DNA of 64,000 nt, taken from NCBI RefSeq assembly GCF_002210295.1, contig NZ_MWQH01000003.1:124001-188000 (forward strand), in the 5' to 3' direction. The notes beneath the pieces are model-generated. The model saw only the letters and a list, made by a program, of their open reading frames with translations, was not told the DNA's origin and made no database searches. Within the stretch, counting starts at the first letter, position 1, and each line of letters begins with the position of its first letter. Below, piece after piece: positions 6,038 to 14,056 of this stretch. This DNA is from Fibrobacter sp. UWB5. Its GTDB lineage: Bacteria > Fibrobacterota > Fibrobacteria > Fibrobacterales > Fibrobacteraceae. The translations under genes and the position numbers were made by a program.

Positions 6038-8926
6038 ATGTCCCGGCAGTTCTGGTTGGGACTCTTTTTGCTTTCTGTACTCGCGTGGGGTATGGATACG
6101 GATTCCTTGCCGGTATGGGACCCTGCTTTACTTGTTCGCGGAAATTCTTTTGCCCAAATTGCGGATACGTCGGCCCGCAAGGATTCCCTTGAAACGCATG
6201 GCTACAAAATGGTCCAAGTGACTGTTGGCGATGGCGGTACGCAAGTGGATCAGGAATTGCGACTTTCGATTACGGGGCGCCTGACAGACAGCGTGTACAT
6301 TGACGCCTTGCTCTCTGATGTGGGGAGGCGCGCAGGTGACCAGACGACAGCGACACTCCGCGAGGTGGACCAGATTTATTTCCGCGTGGAATCGCCGCAT
6401 TACTTTTTGCACTTGGGAGACTTGACCTGGGTGGATTCGACCATGGGATTCACCGGAATGTCGCGTGCTTCGCTTGGAGCCATGGGCGGTGTGCGTGGTG
6501 ATTTTGGCGGTGGCTATGCGCAGGTGCGTGGCGTGATCGGTACCGACGAGGTGCAACATTTTGCGCGAACGTTCAATGGCGTGAGTGGCCAGCAGTTGGG
6601 TTATTCGCTGGATGGTTACGGTAGCTTTATTGCGGTGGTGCCGCAGTCCGAAACCGTTTGGCTGAATGGAGCAAAGCTAACCCGCGGTAAAGATTACTTG
6701 GTGAATTACGCGGGTGGTATGCTCGATTTTAAGGGCTCGGTGTTGCCGAGTTTCGATGACGAAATCCGCGTGGAATACGATGCCTACGAAAACGACAATA
6801 TCTATATGCTAAAAGGGGCTGCGGCCAGCTATAGGCATCCGAACTTGTATTTGGATGTTTCGGGCTTCAGGCTTGAAAATGATGTGGATCGCCTTAAGCG
6901 CGGCGTGTGGACCGACGACGATTACGCCATGCTCAAGGCAGACCGCGGTGACGATTTTGTGCGCGACGATACGTTGCCGCCCTTGAATAGGCCCGACAGA
7001 ACGGAACGCATGAATGCCCGCATTCGTTTGCAACAGAATCGCCAGTTCTATGCAGACTTTGAAATGGCGATGAACCGTACTGACACAAATATTGTGTCGA
7101 AACATGTTGGCGGTAACGAGGGCAAGGCCTTCCGTTGGTATGTGTCGAGCGATTCTACCCGCGACCTGGTGCATTTCCCGATTGCAATGTCGGTGTACGG
7201 AAACCGCGTGCAACAAGGCTTTGACATTCTGAAATATCCGGGCTCAGATCTGGACTGGAACCTATACGGCCTGCGTGATAGCTGGGATTTAGCGTATAGC
7301 GATTCGGCTTTCTTGAACGATGACTTGTTGCACGATGAATTCACGATGCGTACGCGGTTTGCCAAAGAATGGTTCGGGTCTGCGCAGTGGGGCTACCGTC
7401 GCAACGCCGACGAAGACTGGAATTCTTCTCGCGTGCAGTTGGGCGTGCAGCACCGCAATCGGAATGCCTTGGGAGAGCTCGCGTTGATTCGCGTGGCGAG
7501 CCTGCAAGAGCGCGAAATGGAACGCTACCAGGGAACGGCGAATGCCGAATTCTTGCAGGGGATGGTTCGCCCGTTTGGTGCCGGCGACTTGCGCTTTACG
7601 AAAATCAATCTGGACGACGTGGAAGATGAGGTGATTTACGGCAAGTCTTCGAGTGGCTTGGGAATTTATTTTGACCGCGGCGAGATACGTGAAAGCGTAG
7701 GCGGGCGCATGGCCAAGCGCCGTGGCGATACCTATGGCGATGAATGGGCCGATTCCTTGTGGGCGGCCACTTGGGTGCAAGAGGCAAATTACAACAGCCG
7801 CTACTTTACGCTGTCGCACTTGCTGCAGTATGAACGCATGCGCACGGATTCTTCGGAAAGCGAAAACAGCTGGCTGGCCAATTTGAATTCTCGCTTTGGC
7901 GGTGAAGAACTTGGCTGGCAGGGCAATGTGTCGTATAAATTGGGCCTGACCGAAGAACAGATTTATACTGCGGTCTACAAGGCGGTGGCGCCGGGTACAG
8001 GCGATGTGCGCTACGATAGCTTGACGGCGAGCTATATTGAGGGCGTGGATAACGGCGACTTTGTGTACGAAGGCATGGGCCGTAACGATTCCGTGGGCGC
8101 CGTCCTTTCGTCAGACGCTGCATTCGATATTGAGCTTCGTTTTAATCCGGGACTTGTCTTTGGCGTGCGCGACGGATTCCTGCGCGATGTAACCTTTGGC
8201 GGTTCCTACGAGGGCGAAGGGTGCGATACCACGGGCAAAAAAATCTACTTTCCGCCGGTTACGACTTCGCAACTGCACCGCATGACATCGGGCCGCATGG
8301 CGGTCGAGGGCTTGGTCGATTGGCAACACCCCTCGGGTGTATCGCTTGCGTATAAACCGGGCGCCTCGTTTGATAAAAAGCTTTCTTCAATCTCGTATTA
8401 CGAAACCTCTTATTCGCATGAATTCGAAGCGGGCTACCGCATTAACCTGGACCACTTTGTGGGTGCCACGCTCCTGATTCAAGAGAATGAACTTTCGGCA
8501 ATGCAGGAATGGGACTGGGATATTTATGACGGAACGCTGCGTTACCGCTTTGACTTTTTGCAGGGATTCTTTGTGCAGCCGCTCGGGCGTTACCGCACGG
8601 GCGAAGGGAGCGATGGCTCTGATCGCGAAGAAGGCCTGTTTGATGCCGATCTTTGGGAAGGAGCCTTGCGCGTCGGTTACAATCGCCAGAAGAAGGTGAA
8701 TTCCTATGCGAACTTCTCGGTGGTGCAGGTCGAGAGCCACGGCGACATAATCCCGTACCAAGTGATGGATGGCTACAGCGATGGCCGCACGTATCGTTTT
8801 GAATTTTCGCTCTCGGTCGATTTGAATGACTTTTTGTCCATGGGTTGCAGTTACATTTTGCGGTTTGGCGATGCCGAAGAGAATATCTTCCAGAAGCTTA
8901 GCACCGAAGCGAGGGCGTACTTCTGA
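6038..8926 (+). CDS. Large predicted outer-membrane beta-barrel protein
   Basis: A 962-residue protein with a signal peptide (MSRQFWLGLFLLSVLAWG) followed by long alternating hydrophobic/polar beta strands rich in aromatic residues to the C-terminal Phe, as in outer-membrane barrels. Residues about 200-250 contain VWLNGAKLTRGKDYLVNY followed by a Gly turn and Phe, a strand pattern recalling segments of very large barrels such as SprA. That similarity is from memory and not tested. No TonB plug or POTRA is evident. Codon use is like its neighbours. The stop overlaps the next ATG (TGATG), so its product and the Omp85-like protein are likely made together. Confidence 0.7.
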   Translation: MSRQFWLGLFLLSVLAWGMDTDSLPVWDPALLVRGNSFAQIADTSARKDSLETHGYKMVQVTVGDGGTQVDQELRLSITGRLTDSVYIDALLSDVGRRAGDQTTATLREVDQIYFRVESPHYFLHLGDLTWVDSTMGFTGMSRASLGAMGGVRGDFGGGYAQVRGVIGTDEVQHFARTFNGVSGQQLGYSLDGYGSFIAVVPQSETVWLNGAKLTRGKDYLVNYAGGMLDFKGSVLPSFDDEIRVEYDAYENDNIYMLKGAAASYRHPNLYLDVSGFRLENDVDRLKRGVWTDDDYAMLKADRGDDFVRDDTLPPLNRPDRTERMNARIRLQQNRQFYADFEMAMNRTDTNIVSKHVGGNEGKAFRWYVSSDSTRDLVHFPIAMSVYGNRVQQGFDILKYPGSDLDWNLYGLRDSWDLAYSDSAFLNDDLLHDEFTMRTRFAKEWFGSAQWGYRRNADEDWNSSRVQLGVQHRNRNALGELALIRVASLQEREMERYQGTANAEFLQGMVRPFGAGDLRFTKINLDDVEDEVIYGKSSSGLGIYFDRGEIRESVGGRMAKRRGDTYGDEWADSLWAATWVQEANYNSRYFTLSHLLQYERMRTDSSESENSWLANLNSRFGGEELGWQGNVSYKLGLTEEQIYTAVYKAVAPGTGDVRYDSLTASYIEGVDNGDFVYEGMGRNDSVGAVLSSDAAFDIELRFNPGLVFGVRDGFLRDVTFGGSYEGEGCDTTGKKIYFPPVTTSQLHRMTSGRMAVEGLVDWQHPSGVSLAYKPGASFDKKLSSISYYETSYSHEFEAGYRINLDHFVGATLLIQENELSAMQEWDWDIYDGTLRYRFDFLQGFFVQPLGRYRTGEGSDGSDREEGLFDADLWEGALRVGYNRQKKVNSYANFSVVQVESHGDIIPYQVMDGYSDGRTYRFEFSLSVDLNDFLSMGCSYILRFGDAEENIFQKLSTEARAYF

Positions 8927-10290
8927 TGAGAATGATTCTTGTAATTTTGCTTCTGCTTTGTGCGCATGTGCTTGCGGCGGATTGCCGTATTACGGCGGTG
9001 CAGTGGGTGGGCGAGCGCGAATCGTACGAGGAATCCCAAGTGCAAGCGCTGGTGGGTAAATCTTGCGAAAGCTGGCCGCTGACGCGAGACCGCATCGTAA
9101 GCTATTATGAAAACCGGGGATTCCTGTCGGCAAAGCTTTCGGGCGAACTGGATTCGGCCGGCGTGCTGACCGTTCAATTAGACCGCGGCATTCCTTGGGT
9201 GTGGGCGGATCCCGAAAACATGGATTCTTCGGGAAGCGATACCGAAGTGTTCCGCCGGCAAACGAAAATTGAGCCGGGCAAACTTGTGTCTCCGCTTGAA
9301 CTGGAACGCTCCGACATGAAAATGGCGAGCTTGGGCTATTACAATCGCGCGGCTCCGGCGCAAATGTTCCGCGACCCGGTCCGCAACCGTATTATTCCGG
9401 TGTACCACATGCAGGCGGCCTCGGTGTCCGAGGCGTATGCGCTCCTGACCTATTCCAGCGAAACCGACGAGTGGGAGGGCAACGTGAATGTGGCTCTCTA
9501 TAACATTCGCGGAACCGCCCGCGACTTGACTCTGGAAGGCTATACCGCAGATAATGCCCGCAGGCTAGAAGGTTCGTACAAGGAACCGTGGATTTTTGGT
9601 TCTGAATGGAATGTGATTGCCCGCGGTTATTTTGACGAAGATTCTTCGGAACGCGATGCCTACGGCGAGCTCGGAATTTCTCGCGATATCGGTTTTGATT
9701 TTACCATAGGCGTGTTCCTCGGCGTGGGGAGTAACCGCAAGACTTCGACCTTTGAACTCTCCTACGTGTCGCTGGATCGGTTTGTTTTGCCGCGCTCAGG
9801 CACGCGATTCAACGGCGCTGTCGTTTGGAATATGGACCGCCCCGATTCCTTGGACAATTACCTGAAGGCCTCTGCCAAATTCTCGCGGTACATTCCTTTG
9901 CTCGGCAACTGGATTACGCGCTTTAGCGGAGCCGCCGGCGGAATCTTCCCGACCGATGCGGACTTGGACCGCTTCGACTATTTTGCGCTGGGCGGCATGG
10001 ATAGCTTCAAGGGTATGGACGTACGCTTTATGCGGAGCCGTGCTTATGGCTATTCCGAATTCGCACTCCTGTGGCAAGACGGCTACGACTTGAGCATTGA
10101 GGCTTTCTACCAGCCGGGACTTTACCGGGCCTTCAGTCGCCCTGATCATGGCTGGAAACGCGAACATGATTATGGCGTTGCCTTTACGCAGTACCGCGGC
10201 AACTGGAGCGTGAACCTGTACTACGCCCTCCGCAACGGCGAGAATTACCTCGACGGCATCATCGGCTTTGGTCTCAAGACCTTGTTCTAA
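8926..10290 (+). CDS. Omp85/BamA-TamA-like outer-membrane protein
   Basis: A 454-residue protein. The signal peptide ends near LAADC. The region of residues 20-85 looks POTRA-like (ITAVQWVG; Y..RGFLSAKL with a hydrophobic strand after it). A second short domain covers 85-150, then a C-terminal barrel ends in GFGLKTLF. FALGGMDSFKGMDVRFMRS resembles the conserved RGF/Y strand region of Omp85 barrels. Members insert or translocate proteins at the outer membrane. As the fifth operon gene, one base overlapping the large barrel, it might assemble that barrel. Function is inferred from architecture. Confidence 0.75.
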   Translation: MRMILVILLLLCAHVLAADCRITAVQWVGERESYEESQVQALVGKSCESWPLTRDRIVSYYENRGFLSAKLSGELDSAGVLTVQLDRGIPWVWADPENMDSSGSDTEVFRRQTKIEPGKLVSPLELERSDMKMASLGYYNRAAPAQMFRDPVRNRIIPVYHMQAASVSEAYALLTYSSETDEWEGNVNVALYNIRGTARDLTLEGYTADNARRLEGSYKEPWIFGSEWNVIARGYFDEDSSERDAYGELGISRDIGFDFTIGVFLGVGSNRKTSTFELSYVSLDRFVLPRSGTRFNGAVVWNMDRPDSLDNYLKASAKFSRYIPLLGNWITRFSGAAGGIFPTDADLDRFDYFALGGMDSFKGMDVRFMRSRAYGYSEFALLWQDGYDLSIEAFYQPGLYRAFSRPDHGWKREHDYGVAFTQYRGNWSVNLYYALRNGENYLDGIIGFGLKTLF

Positions 10291-10319
10291 AAAAGGTTGA
10301 CGATCAAGTTCTTAAAGAT

Positions 10320-10396
10320 TGTCACACTGATTCGATTTTACTAACGTAAAATCAGATTTGGTACAGGAACGAAGTGACTGTACAATCCGTGTGACA
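10320..10396. repeat. Structured intergenic element, copy A
   Basis: The outer stem TGTCACAC-T-GATT pairs with AATC-C-GTGTGACA. Inside are a perfect 8-bp hairpin GATTTTAC-TAAC-GTAAAATC (10334-10353) and a 6-bp hairpin GTACAG/CTGTAC (10361-10383, 11-base loop). The same architecture recurs at 12219-12309 with different stem bases. It lies between the convergent Omp85-like and epmB genes. It could be a BIME-like repeat, a processed RNA or a terminator-like structure. Confidence 0.75.
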
Positions 10397-10418
10397 CCAA
10401 TAGAGTTTATTGCCCGAA

Positions 10419-11393
10419 TTAAACGGGAGTCTTGCTCTTTTCGCCGGCGATTTCGCGGACGAGTTTCGGCACCAGATAGCCAGGGAGCTTGGTGCGAATT
10501 TCTGCAATCAGCTTGCGGGCTTCTTCATCGCTCACTTCAAAGTGGGCTACCCCGTTTGCATGGTCCAGCTGGTGCAAGTAGTAGGGGAGTACGCCCTGTT
10601 CAAAAAGCTTGCGGCACAAGGCGTTGAGCTTGGTGGCGTCATCGCTGATTCCCCGCAGCAACACGCTCTGGTTCAAGAGCGTCCAGCCGCTAAAGCGCAA
10701 CTGTGCAAATACAGTAGCCGATTCCTCGTCGAGTTCGTCGGCGTGGTCCACATGCGACACCAGCACGCAGCTAAATCTTGCCGGCAGTTCGCGCAACAGT
10801 TCAAAATGCTGCATCACCAAGTCCGGACGCATCACGGGGAGGCGCGTATGGATTCTAAGCGTAGTGACCGAGGGGTGCATCGCAATCGCTTCAATCAGTT
10901 CGCGGAAGGCGCCGGGACCGAGAGTCAGCGGGTCGCCGCCCGAAAGAATCACTTCCCAAACGTCGGTGTGGGTATCGAGCCAGTGGCTCACCTGGCGTGC
11001 AACGTCGGGTGTGTTCTGGAAAGGGTAGTTCTTGCGGAAACAGAAGCGGCAACGGGCACCGCAGGTGGCGGTCGAGACAATCAGGGCTCGTTGGTCGTAT
11101 TTCTGAATCACGCAGTCGGATTTTCCGGCCGGTAAATCGCCCACGGGGTCATCTACAAATCCATCGACCTTTTTGAGTTCGTCTTTGGTTGGCAAAATTT
11201 CGCGCAACAGGGCGGCGGGGTCGCTCGCCTTCTTGATTAGGTCGGCATAATGCCTAGAACAAAGGAACGGAAACTTCGGATTCAGGTCAAGATCGGCAAG
11301 TGCGGTCGTTTTGGCGATAGTTGTCGCCAAATCGGATCCCAAATAGTCCAAAAAGTCAGGGATTTGCGTAAAAACGGTAACGGGGCTTTCCAT
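10419..11393 (-). CDS. epmB: EF-P beta-lysylation enzyme, radical SAM (KamA family)
   Basis: A 324-residue lysine 2,3-aminomutase-like protein. It has the radical SAM cluster CGARCRFCFRK (C-x3-C-x2-C), SGGDPL after it, the R.HTRLPV strand, and the PLP-binding C-terminal part with YYLHQLDHANG and P.LVREI. Length is typical of the short EpmB type (clostridial KamA is about 415). EpmB makes (R)-beta-lysine for attachment to EF-P. Its divergent neighbour is efp, so the substrate is next door. The ligase EpmA is not in the window. The start ATG lies near a palindromic CTAAATTTAG box shared with efp. Confidence 0.88.
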   Translation of the reverse strand: MESPVTVFTQIPDFLDYLGSDLATTIAKTTALADLDLNPKFPFLCSRHYADLIKKASDPAALLREILPTKDELKKVDGFVDDPVGDLPAGKSDCVIQKYDQRALIVSTATCGARCRFCFRKNYPFQNTPDVARQVSHWLDTHTDVWEVILSGGDPLTLGPGAFRELIEAIAMHPSVTTLRIHTRLPVMRPDLVMQHFELLRELPARFSCVLVSHVDHADELDEESATVFAQLRFSGWTLLNQSVLLRGISDDATKLNALCRKLFEQGVLPYYLHQLDHANGVAHFEVSDEEARKLIAEIRTKLPGYLVPKLVREIAGEKSKTPV

Positions 11394-11400
11394 TATATTG

Positions 11401-11410
11401 CTAAATTTAG
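11401..11410. promoter_or_regulatory. Palindromic CTAAATTTAG between epmB and efp
   Basis: A perfect 10-bp palindrome whose core TAAATTTA fits the TAnnTTT box on both strands. It sits 7 bases from the epmB start and 24 bases from the efp start, so it may serve as a shared divergent promoter element. Confidence 0.4.
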
Positions 11411-11434
11411 AATCAAAATCAACAAGAGGATAAT

Positions 11435-12019
11435 ATGGGTACTGTAAGCACCAACGAATTCCGCAAGAAACTTAAAATCATGGTTGATGGTCAGCCGTAC
11501 GAAATCATTGAAAACCAGTTCGTGAAGCCGGGTAAGGGTCAGGCCTTTAACCGCGTTCGCATCAAGAACTTGGTGACTGGCCGCACCCTCGAACGCACCT
11601 GGAAGAGTGGCGATACGGTTGAAGAAGCCGACGTGACCTTCACCGAAATGACTTACCTCTACAACGACGGTTCTACCTGGTACTTCCTGAACAACGAAAC
11701 TCAGGAAACCGAAGAAATCGCTAAGGAAGCCCTCAATGGCTGCGAAGTTTGGCTCCTCGATGGCGCTACTGTCGAAGTCACTTGGTGGAAGGACCCGAAG
11801 ACTCAGGCTACGCTTCCGATCGAAGTGATTCCGCCTACCTTCGTTGACCTCATGATCATCGACGCTCCTCCGGCAGTCCAGGGCAACACCAGCGGTAACG
11901 TGATGCGTGAATGCACCGTCGAAACCGGCGCCAAGGTGATGATCCCGCTCTTCATCGAAAACAACACCAAGATCCGCGTGGATACCCGCGACGGTTCTTA
12001 CCTCGAACGCGCAAAGTAA
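11435..12019 (+). CDS. efp: Translation elongation factor P
   Basis: A 194-residue EF-P with three beta-barrel domains (KOW-like N-terminus, OB-fold centre and C-terminus ending DTRDGSYLERAK). The loop FVKPGKGQAF carries Lys34, the site of beta-lysylation in EpmB-type systems. EF-P rescues ribosomes stalled at polyproline. The presence of epmB next to it supports lysylation, not rhamnosylation (which uses Arg). AAGAGGA precedes the ATG by about 5 bases. The terminator hairpin is at 12094-12123. Confidence 0.97.
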   Translation: MGTVSTNEFRKKLKIMVDGQPYEIIENQFVKPGKGQAFNRVRIKNLVTGRTLERTWKSGDTVEEADVTFTEMTYLYNDGSTWYFLNNETQETEEIAKEALNGCEVWLLDGATVEVTWWKDPKTQATLPIEVIPPTFVDLMIIDAPPAVQGNTSGNVMRECTVETGAKVMIPLFIENNTKIRVDTRDGSYLERAK

Positions 12020-12030
12020 TATGGCCGTTC

Positions 12031-12082
12031 GCAAAACGTAATTGCGAGCCGAAGGCGAAGCAATCCATTGTTTTGCAAAACG
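12031..12082. repeat. Small palindromic repeat flanked by 8-bp direct repeats
   Basis: GCAAAACG at 12031-12038 and again at 12075-12082 bracket a 36-bp segment containing ATTGCGAGCCGAAGGCGAA followed by GCAAT, an imperfect palindrome of a widely dispersed bacterial type. The direct repeats look like a target-site duplication. Confidence 0.5.
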
Positions 12083-12093
12083 CTTTTAGAAAT

Positions 12094-12123
12094 GCTCCTG
12101 GCTTTGGCTGGGAGCTTTCTTTG
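12094..12123 (+). terminator. efp terminator
   Basis: GCTCCTGGC pairs with GCTGGGAGC (two G-U pairs), followed by TTTCTTTG. Confidence 0.6.
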
Positions 12124-12218
12124 TATGTAGGGGGAAGAGTCCCCCTCGCTGCAACCGCCCTTGGCGTTTTCTGCTCCCCCCTCTCCTAAGGGGCTCCGCC
12201 CCCTAAGACCCCTAATGG

Positions 12219-12309
12219 TGCCACACTGATTCGAAATGCCTAACGGCATTTCCATTTTTTTGTTTTATCATAACAGGAATCACGTTAGTGATTCCCAATC
12301 CGTGTGGCA
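12219..12309. repeat. Structured intergenic element, copy B
   Basis: The outer stem TGCCACAC-T-GATT pairs with AATC-C-GTGTGGCA. Inner hairpin 1 is GAAATGCC-TAAC-GGCATTTC (12233-12252). Inner hairpin 2 is GGAATCAC-GTTA-GTGATTCC (12276-12295). Compared with copy A the third outer pair changes from T-A to C-G. The first hairpin keeps its 8-bp stem and TAAC loop while most stem bases differ. Confidence 0.75.
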
Positions 12310-12364
12310 ATTACTTTATTGAATTCTCGTTCTTTGTATGCATTGACAATCTGTCTATAAAATA

Positions 12365-12395
12365 AGGGCGCCGGGGGCGCCTTTTGTGTTTTTTT
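12365..12395 (+). terminator. Hairpin with T tract in the CE6 leader
   Basis: GGCGCC-GGG-GGCGCC followed by TTTTGTGTTTTTTT. It lies about 45 bases before the esterase ATG, so it may end upstream transcription or attenuate the esterase gene. Confidence 0.6.
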
Positions 12396-12437
12396 CAAGA
12401 TATCTTTAAGAAGGATGTTTGAAAAAGAAGGGTTGTC

Positions 12438-14015
12438 ATGAGATTTTTAAATAAATTCTCAGGTTTCGTGCCGGCAGCATGTATTGCTGCGGGCTTAATG
12501 TCATTCGGTGCAATTCAGGCGAATGCAGCTCCGGATCCGAATTTCCACATTTACATCGCTTATGGCCAGTCTAATATGGGCGGCACTGCCGATGCCCAGA
12601 GCGCCGACAAGGCCGAAAACCCGCGCTTCAAGATTTTTGCGACGCAAAAGTGCTCGGGCAAGGGCCGCAACACGCTGGGCGAGGTATACCCGGCGGTGCC
12701 TTCGCTCTTTAACTGCGGCAACACGATTTCCATTGCCGACTGGTTCGGGCGTACGATGGCCGACAGCATGCCCGATGTAACAGTCGGAATTATCCCGGTC
12801 GCGGTGGGTGGCGCTAGCATCAAGCTCTTTGACCAAGACCAGTATGCCAGTTACCTTTCGAGCGCTGAAAGCTGGCTCCAGAATTACGCGAAGGAATACG
12901 CCAGCGACGGCAACGTCACCAAGACGATTATCGATATCGCGAAGAAGGCGCAACAGGTGGGGGTCATTAAGGGATTCATTTTCCACCAGGGCGAAACGGA
13001 CGGCGGCTACCCGGACTGGCCGAAAATCGTGAAGAAAACCCGTGACGATATTCTGAAGGCGCTCGACATGAGTTCCGACACGGTTCCGTTCGTGGCGGGC
13101 GAACTCCTGCGTTCGGGCTGCTGCTATTCCGACCGCGTGTCGAAACTCCCGAATACGATGGACAATACCTATTACGCATCTTCCGAAGGCCTGGGCGGCA
13201 ACGGCGTGGACCGCTACCACTTCAATCACGATGCCTACGTGACGTTTGGCAAGCGCTATGCCGAACAGATGCTCAAGGCGGTGAACCGCGCTCCGGTGGT
13301 ACCTGAACCGCAGAAGCCGTTCAAGGGCAAATCGTTTGAAATTCCCGGCAAGATCGAGGCCGAAGACTTCGACATTCCGGGTGTCGGCTCGGGCAACGAC
13401 TCCTACAAGGAAAACGATTCCGAAGACCATGGCGGTACCAATTACCGCGAAGGGACGGGCGTCGACATTTACAAGAAGGCGACGGGCTACATCGTGGGCT
13501 ACAACCAGGAAGGCGAATGGCTCGAATACAGCGTGAACGTGAAGGAAGCGGGCGAATATTCCTTCTACGCGTCGGTCGCATCCGCAAACGAGACTTCGGG
13601 CTTCCAAATGTCGCTTGACGGCAAGAACATCACGGACGTAATCTCTGTCCCGAAAAACGATGGCGAAGACAACTATGACGATTATAGCAAGGTGCGCTCG
13701 ACGGTAAACCTTCCCGCGGGCGAACACATATTGCGCTTTACGGTAACCGGTTCCTGGATGGACGTGGATTACTTCCAGTTCGGAGAGGATGAAACCGTTT
13801 GCGTTGATGAATGCACAGCCTTTGTAAAGCCCGCGCTATCGCATGCGGCCGGAACCGAAAGCTACCGCATCTTCGACATGAACGGCAACTATTTGGGAAA
13901 GGTGCGAGCCTCTGGATTGCAGGAACTCCGCGCCAGCGCGAAAACCCTCGTGAAAAATGGCGGCATGTTCATCGCAAAATCCCGCGCGGGTTCCATGATG
14001 ATACAGATAAAATAA
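12438..14015 (+). CDS. Secreted CE6 acetylxylan esterase with CBM6 and sorting tail
   Basis: A 525-residue protein. The signal peptide ends after about residue 30 (IQANA). The SGNH-like CE6 domain runs over about residues 33-290, with the nucleophile block YGQSNMGG (Ser45), PVAVGGASI, FHQGETDGG and the C-terminal DRYHFNHDAY carrying Asp and His. A CBM6 module covers about residues 300-455 (IEAEDF; GEWLEYSVNV; G.HILRFTVTGSWMDVDYFQF). The last 50 residues (YRIFDMNGNYLG..., GGMFIAK) resemble a type IX secretion sorting domain. It removes acetyl groups from xylan and matches the known F. succinogenes CE6-CBM6 arrangement. It is surface-exposed or secreted. Confidence 0.9.
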   Translation: MRFLNKFSGFVPAACIAAGLMSFGAIQANAAPDPNFHIYIAYGQSNMGGTADAQSADKAENPRFKIFATQKCSGKGRNTLGEVYPAVPSLFNCGNTISIADWFGRTMADSMPDVTVGIIPVAVGGASIKLFDQDQYASYLSSAESWLQNYAKEYASDGNVTKTIIDIAKKAQQVGVIKGFIFHQGETDGGYPDWPKIVKKTRDDILKALDMSSDTVPFVAGELLRSGCCYSDRVSKLPNTMDNTYYASSEGLGGNGVDRYHFNHDAYVTFGKRYAEQMLKAVNRAPVVPEPQKPFKGKSFEIPGKIEAEDFDIPGVGSGNDSYKENDSEDHGGTNYREGTGVDIYKKATGYIVGYNQEGEWLEYSVNVKEAGEYSFYASVASANETSGFQMSLDGKNITDVISVPKNDGEDNYDDYSKVRSTVNLPAGEHILRFTVTGSWMDVDYFQFGEDETVCVDECTAFVKPALSHAAGTESYRIFDMNGNYLGKVRASGLQELRASAKTLVKNGGMFIAKSRAGSMMIQIK

Positions 14016-14035
14016 CGTGAGCGAGGGCTGGTCTT

Positions 14036-14056
14036 AGGGAGGGCGTAGCCCTTCCT
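14036..14056. terminator. Hairpin between convergent esterase and hydrolase-like genes
   Basis: AGGGAGGGC-GTA-GCCCTTCCT, nine pairs with one G-U. No clear T tract. It overlaps the last bases of the minus-strand gene. Confidence 0.35.

Larger units (their letters stand above)
12124..12437. other. Gene-free spacer between efp and the CE6 esterase
   Basis: No plausible gene. It holds, in order: a perfect AGGGGGA-AGAG-TCCCCCT hairpin, a GGGGC-TCC-GCCCC hairpin near 12190-12202, the structured element copy B, and a GGCGCC hairpin with a T tract just upstream of the esterase gene. G runs and C runs make it unlike the surrounding coding DNA. Confidence 0.7.

Noticed and set aside
10320-12309. Copies A and B as simple terminators only
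   Set aside because: Terminators do not explain a long-range outer stem with a compensatory change and a conserved TAAC loop. No T tract follows the outer stem.
12501-13727. A 408-codon antisense frame across the CE6 gene
   Set aside because: Rich in Arg, His and Val as expected for a complement of a coding gene. The esterase on the plus strand has all catalytic motifs.
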